NCBI RefSeq assembly: GCF_001949145.1 | Contig: NW_019091363.1 | Location: 1,240,387 to 1,304,386 of the forward strand | Length of the DNA: 64,000 bases | Source: Acanthaster planci | Lineage: Eukaryota; Echinodermata; Asteroidea; Valvatida; Acanthasteridae | Direction of reading: 5' to 3' | Shown here: piece after piece, positions 19,129-33,000 of the stretch | Layout: every line of letters starts with the position of its first letter | Position numbering within the stretch: position 1 is the stretch's first letter | Notes under the pieces: model-generated | Told to the model about the DNA's origin: nothing | Databases searched by the model: none | What the model saw: only the letters and a program-made list of their open reading frames with translations | Translations under genes and position numbers: made by a program

Positions 19129-22097
19129 CATCCTACCGCACAGCTCGAGTCGTGTCTGGTTCTACCTGTTAAAAGGTGACTGACTTGTACCATGTAGGTA
19201 CAGGTCAGAGCAATTACACAGTTTATGATCGCTGAGGCTTGCAATGCAGTTTATTTATAGCCAGATATCAATTCACTGGAACCTTAGATGGATTTCTATT
19301 TGAAGTTATTTTCAACGAATTTAAAGAAAAACTGCAGAGTAAAACGGAGACGGTTTAAAGCAAGCGTAAGTCCAGCCTTTTAATCAGGCAAACAATGATA
19401 AATTCCCCCTTATTACAAGTTATTACAAATACTCAATTCATACAAAATGCATAAACACAAATATAAAACTGTTACGTTTCACTCCGTTTTCTTTCAAGAA
19501 AGGGAATGCACCTTGTTAGTATCAACAGTCTATAATAGCACAAAATATACAGAACAAACTTGGGGCCGGCCATTCCCAGAGGACAATTTCTATCTAAATT
19601 AATTCATCAAAATGTCAATCGCCTAGTCCTGAATTCATGACCCTACTATTAAAGAGTCAACAAATTGGCAAGATGTGCATGTCCTCTACACAAGCATCAA
19701 CTACAGGCCTACACGACAGAACAGCATCTCAACACCACCATAATAATGCACAAAACAAGTGACCCTAAAAAGGGTTTTTCTTAAGAACTGGCACAGTGCT
19801 TCCATCATAACTGGGGGCCTTCCTGAGAGAGTAACAATGATCATGTGATTCGTGTACCGCTCCAGCAATTCTTTGGAACTTCACAATCCAACCAAATACA
19901 TGTATATGTACATGTACATGTATAATGGTCGACGATCACATGTTGCAAAACCGCTAGACGTACACGATCAATAATCGACTACTACGAAATTTCAGACAAT
20001 CATGGCCTCCAAACAAACCACAGGCTCAAGCAATCTAATTTTTTCAAACAATTCGTACTCGCCATGCCTTATTGACAAGCGCCTTCTACCTGCACTGATT
20101 TTATAAAATTGTAATTAATGAACCTTAAGTTTTCACACATCTTTGCATAAAAATACGCTGAAAAACTGCCTCGTCTCAACTTTCAACCGAAGGACAGGTT
20201 GAATACTGCAGTTGAAGCCTAGTGGGGCTTTGTCAACTGGATTTTTCTGGTTAGAAGAAATTCCCAATTCATTTTAAGCCCAACTAAACAAGAAAGTAAT
20301 TTGAAACCCACTCATCAGGTTCGCGCAAACCAGTTCTGGGTAGTTGCTATGTAGAGAACCAGTTTTTCAGCCTCACCTTGGTTGAAAGTTAAACATGGCA
20401 TAGACGTTTCAGTGCAAAAGGAAGGAACGCGCAAAGGGTAAATTCCCTCTTGAAATACTGATATTAAGAACACACAACCTATAGTTACGAAGTCTTTAAA
20501 GTTTATGCTGGCAATTACGCAGCTTCACAACGTCATCATCAGTCCTCACGTGAAGTGACCGACTTCTGTTGCGAGAAACCAAAAACCAACTACGTCGATG
20601 AAAGACAGCCTTTGTGTATATCGAAAACACATGTAGTCCCGAAGCGGACACCGCCGGATTAAAAACGGTCAGATTTAAAGAATGTAAAACATTACTAATA
20701 CAAAGTAATCCGTGATGTATGAAGTAACAAATGCTGTTTCGAGTTAAACGTCATAAGCCGCAAGACGGTGACCAACTTCGGTTTATGAAACCACGGAAGC
20801 GCCGTTTCACGAGGCAAAGTACGTTCGACCAGAGTACAAAATATTATTATTATTTATCAATGTAAGACAGAGGTGAAGTCGTAGGTCAATCACAAGTTAT
20901 TCTGTCTTAATCCTTCGTTTTTCTTTGAATGAGTCCCCTCGAATCCTTATGATTATGACTCCTTTGCAACTTTCGCCTAAAGGTTTAAGCAATATTAACC
21001 TGTGATTTGACGTGCTTTCTGGAATCATACTCTATAGTCATCCTTACTTGGAATAATACTGTCGAATGAAAATGAAATTTGTATGTATATCATCCAAACC
21101 AAAGTACTAAGGAATTTAGCCTTACCGTTCTTACTACTACTTAACTACTTACCAAGTTTACCATTTGTTTTATGATAGACAAACTGATCCCTTCAATTAA
21201 ACTCGAGAGGGTAAAATCACCTTTTACTGTGTATTAAGGCTGTTCCGTCATATACAAGTACATTTATGTAATAGGGCACATTTCCGATTATTTGAAAACA
21301 TGTTTGAGGGTTATTTGAAAAACTATTTAAGGTTCTTCAGATAAGTAGTGTTTTTTCGAATATCGAAGCTACAATGTACGTGAATGAACGGAACACAAGC
21401 CGGCCTCCGCTGACAGCCCCCATATACCTTTGGCAGCCCCAATTACCCCGCCCCCAATTGGGGCCAATAAATGCTTCACCTTTCACTCCAAAAGAACGAT
21501 TGTGAGGCCCCAGAATACGTAAATTCAGCCTTAACTCTGAACATTTCCAGTACATTCTTCCTTTGGGTAATGACTTTCAAAATCCGTTTTCAAAAGGTTG
21601 CATGTAATTCGGCGCAATAATAATAATCAGTGCAGTTTCCAACCCCCAACAATATATACAATACCATTTTTGAAATACTGGGCTAACTTTAGTGACAAAT
21701 TTCGGTATAAACTCTGAAGGGATTTCTATACATATTTAGAACTTAATATATTGGTATATATTTTTGACCAATTATGGACTGTTATCAATCTTAACTTCAG
21801 ATACCGAAGAAACTGAAACACAAGTTATGAAGATGACGCCACTATTTTGTTCAAACACAAAAGGCCCTAAAGAACTTTTCGAAATAGCAACGTGAAGTCT
21901 GAAATTTGAAAATAAAGTACATACATTGAGTCCGATCAAACGATGTCTTAAAGGACCACGTGACAGTACACTTTCCCCCATGATTAGCTACCATGATATT
22001 AAATAAGCGTTTTATTAGTCACTGTATGTGGCATGTCAAGTTGCTGGAACGCATACAAAAACCGCCATTTTTGAAAATAAAGTTGCTGCAAAATCCG

Positions 22098-22237
22098 AGC
22101 GATTCACAACTCCAAGAGTTTGCAACGCTTTGGCCAATCACACTGGACGAAATCTGTCGCACTTTCCAAACGCGCATTGCGTCGACAGATTTCGCGCACT
22201 GTGATTGGCAAACTTTTGGGAGCACGCTCTTGTGAAA
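22098..22237. repeat. 140-bp imperfect palindrome with inverted CCAAT boxes
   Basis: The left arm contains GGCCAATCACACTGGACGAA then ATCTGTCGCAC; the right arm reads as its near reverse complement (GTCGACAGATTTCGCGCACT then GTGATTGGCAA). Weaker pairing continues outward (GAGCGATTCACAA against TTGTGAAACGCTC). The loop is about 18 bases. Each arm holds a CCAAT box with the same relative geometry. Confidence 0.75.
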
Positions 22238-23849
22238 CGCTCGTATTGGCTCCGCATGTTTCGAATGCGTTTAGCCATTGTTAAAGCTTTGAGGGCTTGC
22301 CTACTGGACGTGGCGCAGAGCGCAGTCTTCGCCTACGACAGTGGCGTGTGCACGTCCGGTCACGTGGGTCGGTGACGGCGCCCTGAGTTTGAATGACTAC
22401 ATTCCTCTAGTATGCAACCCTTCAGGTAATGACAGCTCGGATGCGATATGCATGCGCTACCGAGCCGAAGAAAGAAGCACGTCACAAGACACTTGGAATA
22501 TCGAAGTTGAAGAGTCATAGAAGATCCGACAGAGGTGGATTTATAATCCGTCCTTGAATTGTTATCTTGCTCCCTCAAGCACATGCAGCACTATACACTA
22601 TATGCAATAGCCACGTGGCAAAATCATTTGGTCCTGAACTTGTTATTTTGGTTGTAGGTAGGCGAGTTCGGTGGATTACCGATTAACAGGGCGCGACCCT
22701 TTGAGTAGGGGATTTTTTTTCACTTTTTGGCATCCAAATCAAATATTTCCTTAAGGTCGAAGTTGATCAGAAAACTAGCTGCAAAGAATCAATGCAATTA
22801 GTTCCTTGCTTTCAAGCACTGCAGTACCCCGTGCAACGTTTGTAGGCAACCGACGCCAATCCATGCTTGTTCGTCATCTCGACAGCCCCAAAATTCAAAA
22901 CCTCTTTGGAAAAACTCAGTTTAAGTATCAGCCTCATGGCCTGTTGATATTTTACAATTTTACACTTCCGTTTCTTTTCCTCCAGAATAGAGTCCATTCT
23001 AATATCAAACTCAGTAATACTTCAGGCGCGCGCCCCTTTCTAATCATGTTTTGCTCCCAACTGTAGAGGTTAAAACATGTTTATATTCCGCTTACTACGT
23101 CTGAAACATGACCTAAAAATACAGAAAAAGGACGGAAAAAGTAGTGGACACACAAGTCTATAATTATCGCATTTTTCTGCAAAACATACGTGTGCCCTAG
23201 AGAATGAATCGAATGCATCTTTGAACGACAAGTATTATTTGCCTGACTTTTCTGGGTGCACATTTCATGTGGGCCTGACTGGTATCAATGTGGCAAATGA
23301 TGGCAAATAAAAGCTAATTCAAAAAAGGCAATGATACGTTAAACACTTTGAATCGTTTGTTGGGCCTTAAGTGCATTCTTTATCAAAGGTTTCAATTTTT
23401 TCGATTCACAAAGCCTCCTACAAGAACCAAAAAAATAAAAAGGAAGTCCTAAACTTAGGACGCTCAGATACCAGCAAAAGTGGACTAGTAAAAGTCGAAG
23501 TTTCGGAGTTAAGTTTTCCATAATAGTTTTAGTAATTAATGTTCTACTTATCGTGGTTAGTGCAAGTTGAAACGACTTCCACCATTTTTTAAAGCATTTG
23601 ATTTCATCACATCACATTTCCGAAGCATTATTACCTTGCTCTAGCCAACACGACGTGATAACAACCTAACATGGACATTCCGCAAGTAGCACAGGTAGCT
23701 CCAAGTTCAACACGTTAGATACTCACTCTTGTACAGTTCAAACAAAACACCAGTGCCTATAACTTTGGCCAGGTTTGGCAAGAGCAAACCCAGCAACCCC
23801 GGCCGAGGTACCCGATGTAATTGATGGACGACATGGAAATGCAACTGCG

Positions 23850-24079
23850 TCAGTCCCGATTGCAATCACGTGTGTGGAGTTTTAGAATTCCCTCCTTGTG
23901 AAGCTGCCACAAGATCTGGAACTCGGCGCTAAACTTGTGGACCTTGGTCTGTTTCCTGTCGTCGAAAAAGTGATTTTTCAGCGTTCTGGGGACAGGGTAC
24001 ACAGTCTTAGTGAAGGGCCAGAAGCCGAAAAGGCGCACCTCCTTGCACATAGTGAGGGCTGTCTGCGCGAGGTAAAAAC
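23850..24079 (-). CDS. Sialyltransferase A exon 7 (motifs S, III, VS)
   Basis: After GTATTTCCCAG, phase 1 in. Encodes [28 protein letters not shown] and [19 protein letters not shown], then TGA at 23850-23852. Confidence 0.96.
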
Positions 24080-27000
24080 CTGGGAAATACATGAAGAGAC
24101 AAAAATCCGGCTGAAGAGCAAATGAACAGATCAAGTAGGTCGAGAAGGGATGGGTAAGACTGACTGACAGTGGTTGTGAAGAGAAAGATCAAAGAGTAAA
24201 GAACTGAAGAAAGAAATGAGATCAAGAGAAAACCACAAAGCCCGTTACTTGTTCTCAAATCAGAAGCACATAAATTTCTAATTTCATGGAATTTACCAGA
24301 AAATCATATCTTGACAACTAATTACCGACTAATGCCTTCACCAGTGGCATAACCCTTTAATTTTTGCGATCCGAAATTCGGCGTGAAGAGGCCTACCTGA
24401 TGACATGAAGTGTATCCCAGCAGGATTCCAAGGCTTCATAATTCCTAGTAAATGTTTGGGGTTCCCGACAGTCACTGCTAACCTGTCCCCCTTTATGCCA
24501 TCGGAGACGACCGGTAAAATTTCTGATGTGCAAATGTTCACAATCTTTCGGTCGAACAGGCAAGGCAAAAACAGCTGACCCCTGAACTCCTCGAGGTCTT
24601 TCAAGAAGGCTAATTTGTCATCGTCCGTGCGAAATTTGTTGTATCTGTAACAGAAAACGGAGCAACGATCACAATCGACAAAAACTGTGCCTTCAAAAGC
24701 TTTTTACTATAGTGCCACTTCGCATTTTCGGGGGAGACGAAAATCGCAAATAACAAAAACGATGGAGCAACAAGACTCCCGTTCGCACGCACATGTAGCA
24801 ATCCATCATCAGCCATAGGATACAACACACAGAATCGATTACATAGCCAAAATACAAACTGTGGTCATTGTATTGCGATCAACCCTTAACATTCGACATT
24901 CACGAATGTACCGTCAAGATATTTTTGTCTAGAATTGAACACCTTATTAAAAGAAAGGCCCAACTCCCCCATTTTGGCCTCGGAGAGTTAACTGATTTCC
25001 TTTGCAACTCCTTCAAAAAATATTCACTTTTTGTTTAACTCAAAAAAGGGGTTTTGTTGGAGTTGGGCCCTTCTTTCAATTAGGTATTCAATTTATTTTT
25101 GCATGAATTACAAATTCATCATTTTGAGTGATTCTTTCCGTCATTGTAAATCCCTGGATCACATGAAAACGTGGTCTATCCAGAATACTGCGTGGGACAT
25201 GTAATTATTTCAGACACACGAGTAGTTGTGCGTTCCCTTTAACTCCTCATAGTCACAAAATGTCCAGTATGAACTCTCACCTTGTAGCAACTATACTGGG
25301 ATTCATAGTTGTAAAATTTGTCTTTACCCCGGCGTCAGCGGCAAACCTCTTGATAGGTACCATATTGCACCTATATTTCATAGCCACAAGAACAGAAAAG
25401 AAGGATGAATTAATTTTAAGTATCCCAGCAGTGAGTCTTCTTAATCTCACTTTTTGTGCATAAACTGTTCTTCAAAGTTGAGAAATGTTTCAAATCCTCT
25501 TGGAGCTAAGTCAATTGAAATTACACATTTTTGAAATTATAAATTGTCCAAGCTCTTCTGGAAAAGGGAGGGCGCAGTTAATGTGATGTAAATCGGGGAT
25601 GACACGGGTTTTTGTTCTCGCGCTCGAACGGCGGCAACACGACTTAAGAACACTGTTCTCGAAACAGGAGCACACACCACCTCCTCGTCAGGGTTTTACA
25701 GGAACACACGGAAAAACTCGCGAGATTTTGATTTTTGAACAGTTGCAAACATGGCAGAAAGTAGAGTGATGGCTAACAAAGCCAGAGACAATAGGAAATT
25801 TTGAAAAAGTACTTATTCTTCATAACACAGCAATGAATGTTCCTGTTTAAACAGAAAGGAATTCAGCCCAATTACCAAAACATTAACTCTCCAATAACGC
25901 CGTCATGGTGCATGTCACTAACTACCAGCGATAACCAGTTTCACGTTGCCGGCGTTCGAACGGCTGCCCCAAGAACAACAAATCAAACTGTTCGTGAACA
26001 TACGAGAACAAGCCGCTCGAACTCAGCCTTTCGGTTTACACGTTTTCATGTTTAAGTTATGACCCCTATATTAGTTCTTTGAAACTTTTCTGAGAAAAGG
26101 TGGCTCACTGGCCAATTGCCATTCAGTATACTTACCAAACAATACTTGCCACAGAAATGGAAATTTACGACAGCAACTACCGGGTTTAATTTGTGCGCAA
26201 ATCAATGCAACACCGAGATTCAGTGCCAGCAATGGCCAGGTTTTGCTGGTGAATTGGCAAATGTGCAATCAGCACAAAATCGAAGAGTGCTCGAACAATG
26301 TAAAAATAACAAAAAAAATGAAGACTGAAAATTTGAATAAAATGTAATTGAAGCACAAAGGTGTATTTCAAGGGCTGAAGTTAACTAACTGTATCCCCCT
26401 CAAGATTATCCAGATAAAATTATAGAAATAATTGTGCTCAATATGTATTTTTTTCTTCTATGAGATAGACATTACTGTAGCGTTTCACAAATCTTTTATC
26501 ACATAATTGAGATGAAAAATCAATTATAATTTGCTGAATCTCGAACTTCTGTTGACCTACCTGAATATAAAATCTGCTTTATCTATTTCCCTCCCACAAC
26601 CGCTGTCCAATAGAAGCCCTCCGTTACCCACAACACTGCAAGTTTTGAACAAAGTTCCACTTGGGATAACTGGTTTCTATAGAATTGGAAAAAAAAAAGA
26701 AATGAAAGAAGGCATAAGAAAAGGAGTTTTATTCAAACTGCAGGAAAGATGTGGCATCTAAACAAGATGTGGTTGTGGAGATACATGTATTTTCGTTTGC
26801 GGATTCTGAGCAAGAGAGGGCGCTTTGTTACCTACTGAGAGGGAGATTGAACGATAGCCACGCATCCAGCGACCTGAAAAAACCGAACACTTTGCTTTCT
26901 TATCCAATTGTTTATAGATGGCACACAATATAAATAGCTTTGAACTGCTGTTTTTATTAAAAAAAAAGAAACTGAGCGATATTTTTGATAGATGCCAGTC

Positions 27001-30000
27001 AGTCGTTAGGTTACGGGCCGACACTAATTAAGCGCTTCCTTGACGCTGCCCAATTACTTCCGGGGGGCATTGCTTTTTGTGAAGAGTTATTAACTATCAT
27101 CAAGAGGTCTCCACCTTGTAAACGTAAAACATTATGCTGCATATTATGTTTTCGTCCTTGCATTTTATCGGCGTCTGTGCCGATAGAGCTCGAACGAGAG
27201 TGAATCCTGTCCCGTATGTAGTCTCCGAAAATAAGGAACCAGTAGCGGGTAAAGAAACCAGCAGAATTCTGCCGGGCCGATATCAACGAGGAAACGATCC
27301 CCGTTCAATGCACATACAAGTAGCAGCTGAAAGAATATTTGGCTTTTTCTTCTTCCTTACCAAAAATAACTTCACCCTAAATTGTTCATTTATCTAAAAT
27401 TTAACACAATAACCACTGATTTGAAATAATTTGCCGTAAAATTATTTATTGATGATAATCATTGAAAAATACACGTAAATTACCACACTGTGATCGACCG
27501 AGGTTTATGAAGGATACTTGTCTTTTGCTAGCCTAACCGCTGCAGCGTAGAGCATGTTAAAACCATGGTTAAAACATTGTTACAGGCCTGACAAAAACTT
27601 AATTATTCAGCATCCAGATTGACAGGGCTAATCGCACCCTGTATAATAGGGGCGGGAACCAGTCCAAGGTCAAACAAGGGCCCGTGTTCGCACATGGTAA
27701 CAAGACGCACAGAGCGTATATGTACTGTACACGTACATGTACATGCAACCAGCCGCACAGAGCACATGTGTGTTCGCTGTGTTTGCACACGGTAACGATG
27801 CATCTATTCAGGCTTATGACGGCCCAAACAGACGTGTGTGAATATAGCCTACCACGAAAGTATGCAAATCTACAAATATAACACCATTGGAAAAGATTTA
27901 AGACACGAGAACAAGAGAGAAATATGGGGAGAGGTACGCATTTACACAATAACATTGTCTTTTTTGCCTACACAAAGACATGAGCAGTTGTCCTAGATAG
28001 AGAACACACGGACTCTACAATATTTTTGAACAGGTAAAGAAATGCGTATGGTGTGAATTTAGTATGTCTACATGACGGACGAAAATCACTGCTAAAACGC
28101 ACCCGGCTCTATTATGTACGTGCTCTTTCAAATCATTCTGCATCCAAACCTTGGCATCACTGCTTTAGTGTGGAACATTTCCGGGTAAGCTGTCCTCGTT
28201 ACATTATATCTTCCTCCACAGTTTATTGACACCGACGCGATTGCGAACCCATTGTCAACTGAACTACACGTATACGGCCTTCAGAGATTTACATGTAGGT
28301 CGCAAAGGAAAACTTCCTTGATCCTCGACAAGGAACCAATCAACAACAAATTGTCTTTTAAAGGTCGTCTTGCAGTACCACGTTTTAAGGAATCAGCAGA
28401 AAGAATGGTCACATTCGCAACTTATGCGACTTTAGTAAAGACAAGCTAACAAAAAGCACCAACACGGATGATCTTGGACAGAACAGGTGATGAGAAATGG
28501 GTTTTTTCTGCAATAGAAAGCACTTGAAAACACTGCAGAACACAGCCAAGGGGTAGGCAGGACTGTGTCAGTCTACATCGAAAGTCCATGCAGCAGGCAG
28601 GGAGTATCCATGAACGAAAAAAATACGTGATGGCTTGCAAAATAACACCAGTAGTAAAGTTTGGCTTGAAGAGATATGAATCCAATACGGATCAGTAAAT
28701 TCACTGGTATTATTCAACGATGAAAACAAAATACAAACATCTATACGTTAGAAACAAACTGTAGTGAAAGTGAAATGAATAAACAGTTTCAAAATGATAA
28801 TACCTCGATTTACTGATAGTTTCGTTTTATGTGACAGTTTTCCCCCAGTGACTTTAATGCCAATATACGCGGCCGAATGAATTTTTGAAAGTGGCATAAA
28901 AGCTATACTATAACTGAAGAGATTGTTTGGTTCCGTTTTAGTCATTGAAGTCGCAGAAACGTGCAAACTCAACGACAAAACGGGTATATATAATGTATAT
29001 GTACAATGTTCCTCAGTGCTTTGCCTAAAGCAGATCATACTCAACGCCTTAAAAGTAAGTTAAACCATACATTGGTAAAACGTGAAAAATGGGACTGCCG
29101 AAAAGTCAGTCCTTGAAATATTTCCGCTCAGAATGCTGTTGTTTTCGAGGAAACAGAATTGTTTTCTCTTTTTCTAGGCCGACCATCGTTTAAAAATTCG
29201 CGACGTTTTTACGGGGGCCGAGTTTTGTGTGTGGTGTTGTAGTAGTCTGAATGAGCAGGTACCATTGTACGTAACAGCAGAAATACACACCGGCGGAAAT
29301 TCACAAAAGCTATACTGAAAAGTAAAACAACAGGAAATTAGGTGTAGGCCTAAGGTATCAAGTGAAAGAAAAACTGGATCAGTTTTAAGCTAAATTTTAT
29401 CTACGAACATGGATTTGCTTCACGGGAAACTGTTGCGCTTTCACTATCACCCCCGAAGCATAATGGCATGGTATACACCATGCATGGTTGCCGTTTCCGA
29501 GCTCAGTGCAGGGCGAGAGGATGTTTGTCTACAAAAGCTATAATTTCTAGACGTTAAACCTCCAGTGTTTTCTGATATAATTTCCTCTCTGTCTATAAAT
29601 ATTCGTTAGTCAACTGATAACGGATTTCAGGCTTCCACTGACGAGTGTAAACTGACACGAAAGTGTGGTCATGGAGCATAATCGCACATGCATACTCCTT
29701 GTGTCATGGACACGAGTCGACGGCAGTAACTTTACTGCTCGATTAAGTTTCTTCCCACGAATCCACAGAATTCAGTTCACAATCCTACACTGCCGAAGAG
29801 GATATTACATATAAATCAAGATAAATTTACTGCATACTCAGCCGTGGAAAACTGGTCTTTTTAGATCGCAATGGTACCTGTCATGCGTGTTCATCTACAA
29901 ACGGTCCCCGCGTATACGTTGTTCGATCACTCAGAACGTCTTGTACGTCATGGAGTTTGCGCAAGATAAACTTCAACTTGACAGTTGAAAAGGCCGCTGT

Positions 30001-33000
30001 TATTTCTCGATTTTGCTCAAAGCAATTAACTCACGTATGAAAGCGGTCAGTTGATTGAAAGCTGCAGTAAATATTCCAAATCAATCATGTAAAACAATGG
30101 CGCAACTTCCCTTTCAATTTTTCCCATCTCTCTCTACTGGGCGGAGGGGGGCGGCAGGCGTTAAGGTTTGTGACTCCGTGGCCAGAGGGTCAGGGGTTCG
30201 AATCCAGCTGCTTGTCATGCCTTGGGCAGCCACTCTCCACCCAGGAGTGTATAAAAAAGGTACCGGCATTTAGCTGGACAGCAGTCTGCAATCGACAGGC
30301 ATCCCATTCAGGGAGGATTAATTATTCTCAATCGTTTTATGCCAACAGAACCGGAGATAAACACTGGCCTGACGAATCGAATGGCTTGGAACATACAGTA
30401 CTTGTTTCTCTTTCCTCTCCACTTTCGGATTTAGGACGAGCAATATTATGGGGACAGAAAGGATAAAATCGTTAACAAGTCTACTTGAAGTTGACAGCAC
30501 AGCAGAACTGAAAAAAAAATTATATAAAAAATATCATTGTAAGAAAACACTACCGACGACCGCCCGTGTGCTGTAAATTACATTCGATTCACAACAGCCA
30601 TGCACGAGCAAAAAGTCGTGAAGCAGATAATGGGAAGGGGGTGGACGGGATTATTTCAGTTGTAGAAGAGCCTGTGAAATGAAAGGAAATAGGCTATCAC
30701 GATCAAGGGAAGGGTACTTTCTTGATATCCCATAAATGTTACGTCGATAATGGCACGGGCGAACACGTTATAAGTAATTGCTCAGACTTCTGTCATAATG
30801 GGGCGTAAATTTGTGTTTGAAATTGCAGTGGGGGATGGGAAAAGGTGACTTCAATTAAATGTCTTCATTACACAAAGCTACCCCTAGACATCGCCTTCCT
30901 CGGTTCATCTGCTCGGAGATTATGGCGGGGATTCAGCGGGCATTACCTTTGGTAGGTGCTCCAGCAGGTCTAGTTGAGGGGAGTAAGTCCGTGAATCCTC
31001 GGGCAGGAAAGGCGAGTAGAAAGGAAGGGAGGTCGCTGAATTAGTGTTCTTCTGGGTCAGTGTGAACTCGTCTATCGCAGTGGACTTGGAAGCATGGAAA
31101 ACCTCCGTCCTGATAAAATATAAAAAAAAAAATAAATAAATAAATAATTAAAAAAAAAACCACTCAGTGACATAAAACAACCGGTCACGGTTTTAGCAAT
31201 TACTAATTCACTATAATGTTTAGGGGGTCTTCAATAGAGAAATATCCAAAATACTTCCATGAGGAAAACTTTGTTTTCGAAATATTCTGAAAAAAAATCC
31301 AAACTGACGATTACGTTACATGTAAACATGGACAACGGTGGCTACCTTTGTTGGGCTAAATTCAGTAAAACAACTGCATGGTGACCATAAAGTCATATGT
31401 CTGGATCTACAAACTGCACGTAAATGTACTTGGCCCTTGTCTACATTGTTGGATTTATGGTTAATTATTAACGTTATCTTTGATAAGACTGGCGGCTGAC
31501 CCGCACGAGATGTCACTGTTTGTTTGACACGGATGACAGATGTCCGGGGATATTCCTCACCCGTTCCTCGATTTGGGCGATTTAAACGATTATTATCCTC
31601 CAAAATTCTCAAATCTCTCTTGAGCCACACCTATTCCCAGGGTTGGGGTGATTTTCTGCCCACCTTCTACAGCTTCAATTATTTATCACAGAAAGAATAA
31701 GCTGTAGCTTCCTGTAAAGAACGTGTATTTTAGGGGATTCATAAAAGCGGACAGAGTTAACGAGAGTTCTCGTAACTATCTCCCTTTGAGCAGACGTTTG
31801 CTTAAAGTCAACATTCCCTCCGTAAATACAACCACACATAGCAACAGAGAACAGAACATAAAGAGCACAGAATACGCCAATAAACATGTACGACAGACTG
31901 TGTAAATAATTATGAATGTGGTTCAAGCTTTTCCACCAAATAGGGATCTAAGGAATACTGGCACAGTATAACATCCATGTAGACACTGTCCCTAACCCGT
32001 TGAACCTGTTACTTGCTTCAACAAAATTGTGTTATGTTTCTCATTTTCGCTCGGGCCATATTGCACAAACGTACGGCACCCTCATACAGGAGTGGTTTTG
32101 TATTACATTTATTCCTTTGAAGATACTCATCAATTAGGCTTCTTCTGCCCTACAAGGTACATGCAAGTAAATAACTTCACAAAACCAACAGAGAAATAAG
32201 GTGACCGCGTCAAACGAGTAACAACAAAATTGTAACCCTGACTGCGGCTCAGTCCGGGCCCCCAGGGCTTTTCAACTGCGAATGTACATACCTCATTCGT
32301 GCCCTCACTGTGAGCCGTGCAGTATTTTCGTTCATATACATGTACATGTAAGTAAATGTACTGCACTTCTTGTGTGTTTTGCAGTTGAGAACATTTCGCC
32401 TGTCACACTCTTTAAAGTCAAAGCATGTTTTTAAACAAAAAGATATAATGGAAAGGCTGCAGCGACGGCTTCCCTGGTTGGACTTCAGTATTTATGTAGC
32501 TCCAAATTACAGGTACTTGAAAATAAAAGGCGCTTATTCATATTTTTATCAACCGTGGACAGCGGGCCGCAAGCATTCCTTAAACCATCTCAGCTCCCTG
32601 GTGATTTGATATACAGCTTGGCGCAACTGGCCAGTAAATATGCACCAACCACCTCAACCCTTACAGTCAGGTGCATGTATCCATTTCTGCTCCTGGGTGG
32701 TGAGAGGCAAGCGGGCATGGGAGGAGTCACTCGCCATGGGTCACAGCATGATGTAGCCTAACCAGTTGGTGAACCTCTCACCCTTTGTGCATGAGTAACA
32801 AACCCCAACCACTAGGCCACACATTTAGTGTTACACACTAGTTTTGTAGAAATATAAAAACAACCAAGAAACATATATAAAACAACCAAAAATAGGTAAA
32901 CAAAAGACCCCAAACAAAACAAAATATAACAAAAAAACCCACACAAACACCTAAACATAAATAGACTCACACTCTGTCCTCTTGGCATTTTTTTTGGGGG

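Larger units (their letters stand above)
18925..23849. other. Gene-free interval between the peptidase and sialyltransferase A
   Basis: No exon with family motifs seen on either strand. It holds the peptidase 5' region, a TACATGTA run near 19900-19922, the palindrome at 22098-22237, and presumably the 3' untranslated region of sialyltransferase A next to 23849. Confidence 0.5.

Noticed and set aside
19890-19925. TACATGTACATGTA palindromic runs (also near 27720, 32335, 37050) as regulatory sites
   Set aside because: A common low-complexity word throughout this window with no consistent position relative to genes.
27023-27206. Candidate stem exon of sialyltransferase A (- strand) with PPGSNW resembling the ST8Sia NxPxG region
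   Set aside because: Its exit donor is poor, and the segments at 33328-33438 and 30947-31109 are clear homologues of paralogue B exons 2 and 3 and complete the gene in phase without it.
30146-30265. Possible tRNA gene
   Set aside because: Good B-box but no acceptor-stem pairing or complete cloverleaf; scored as a SINE.
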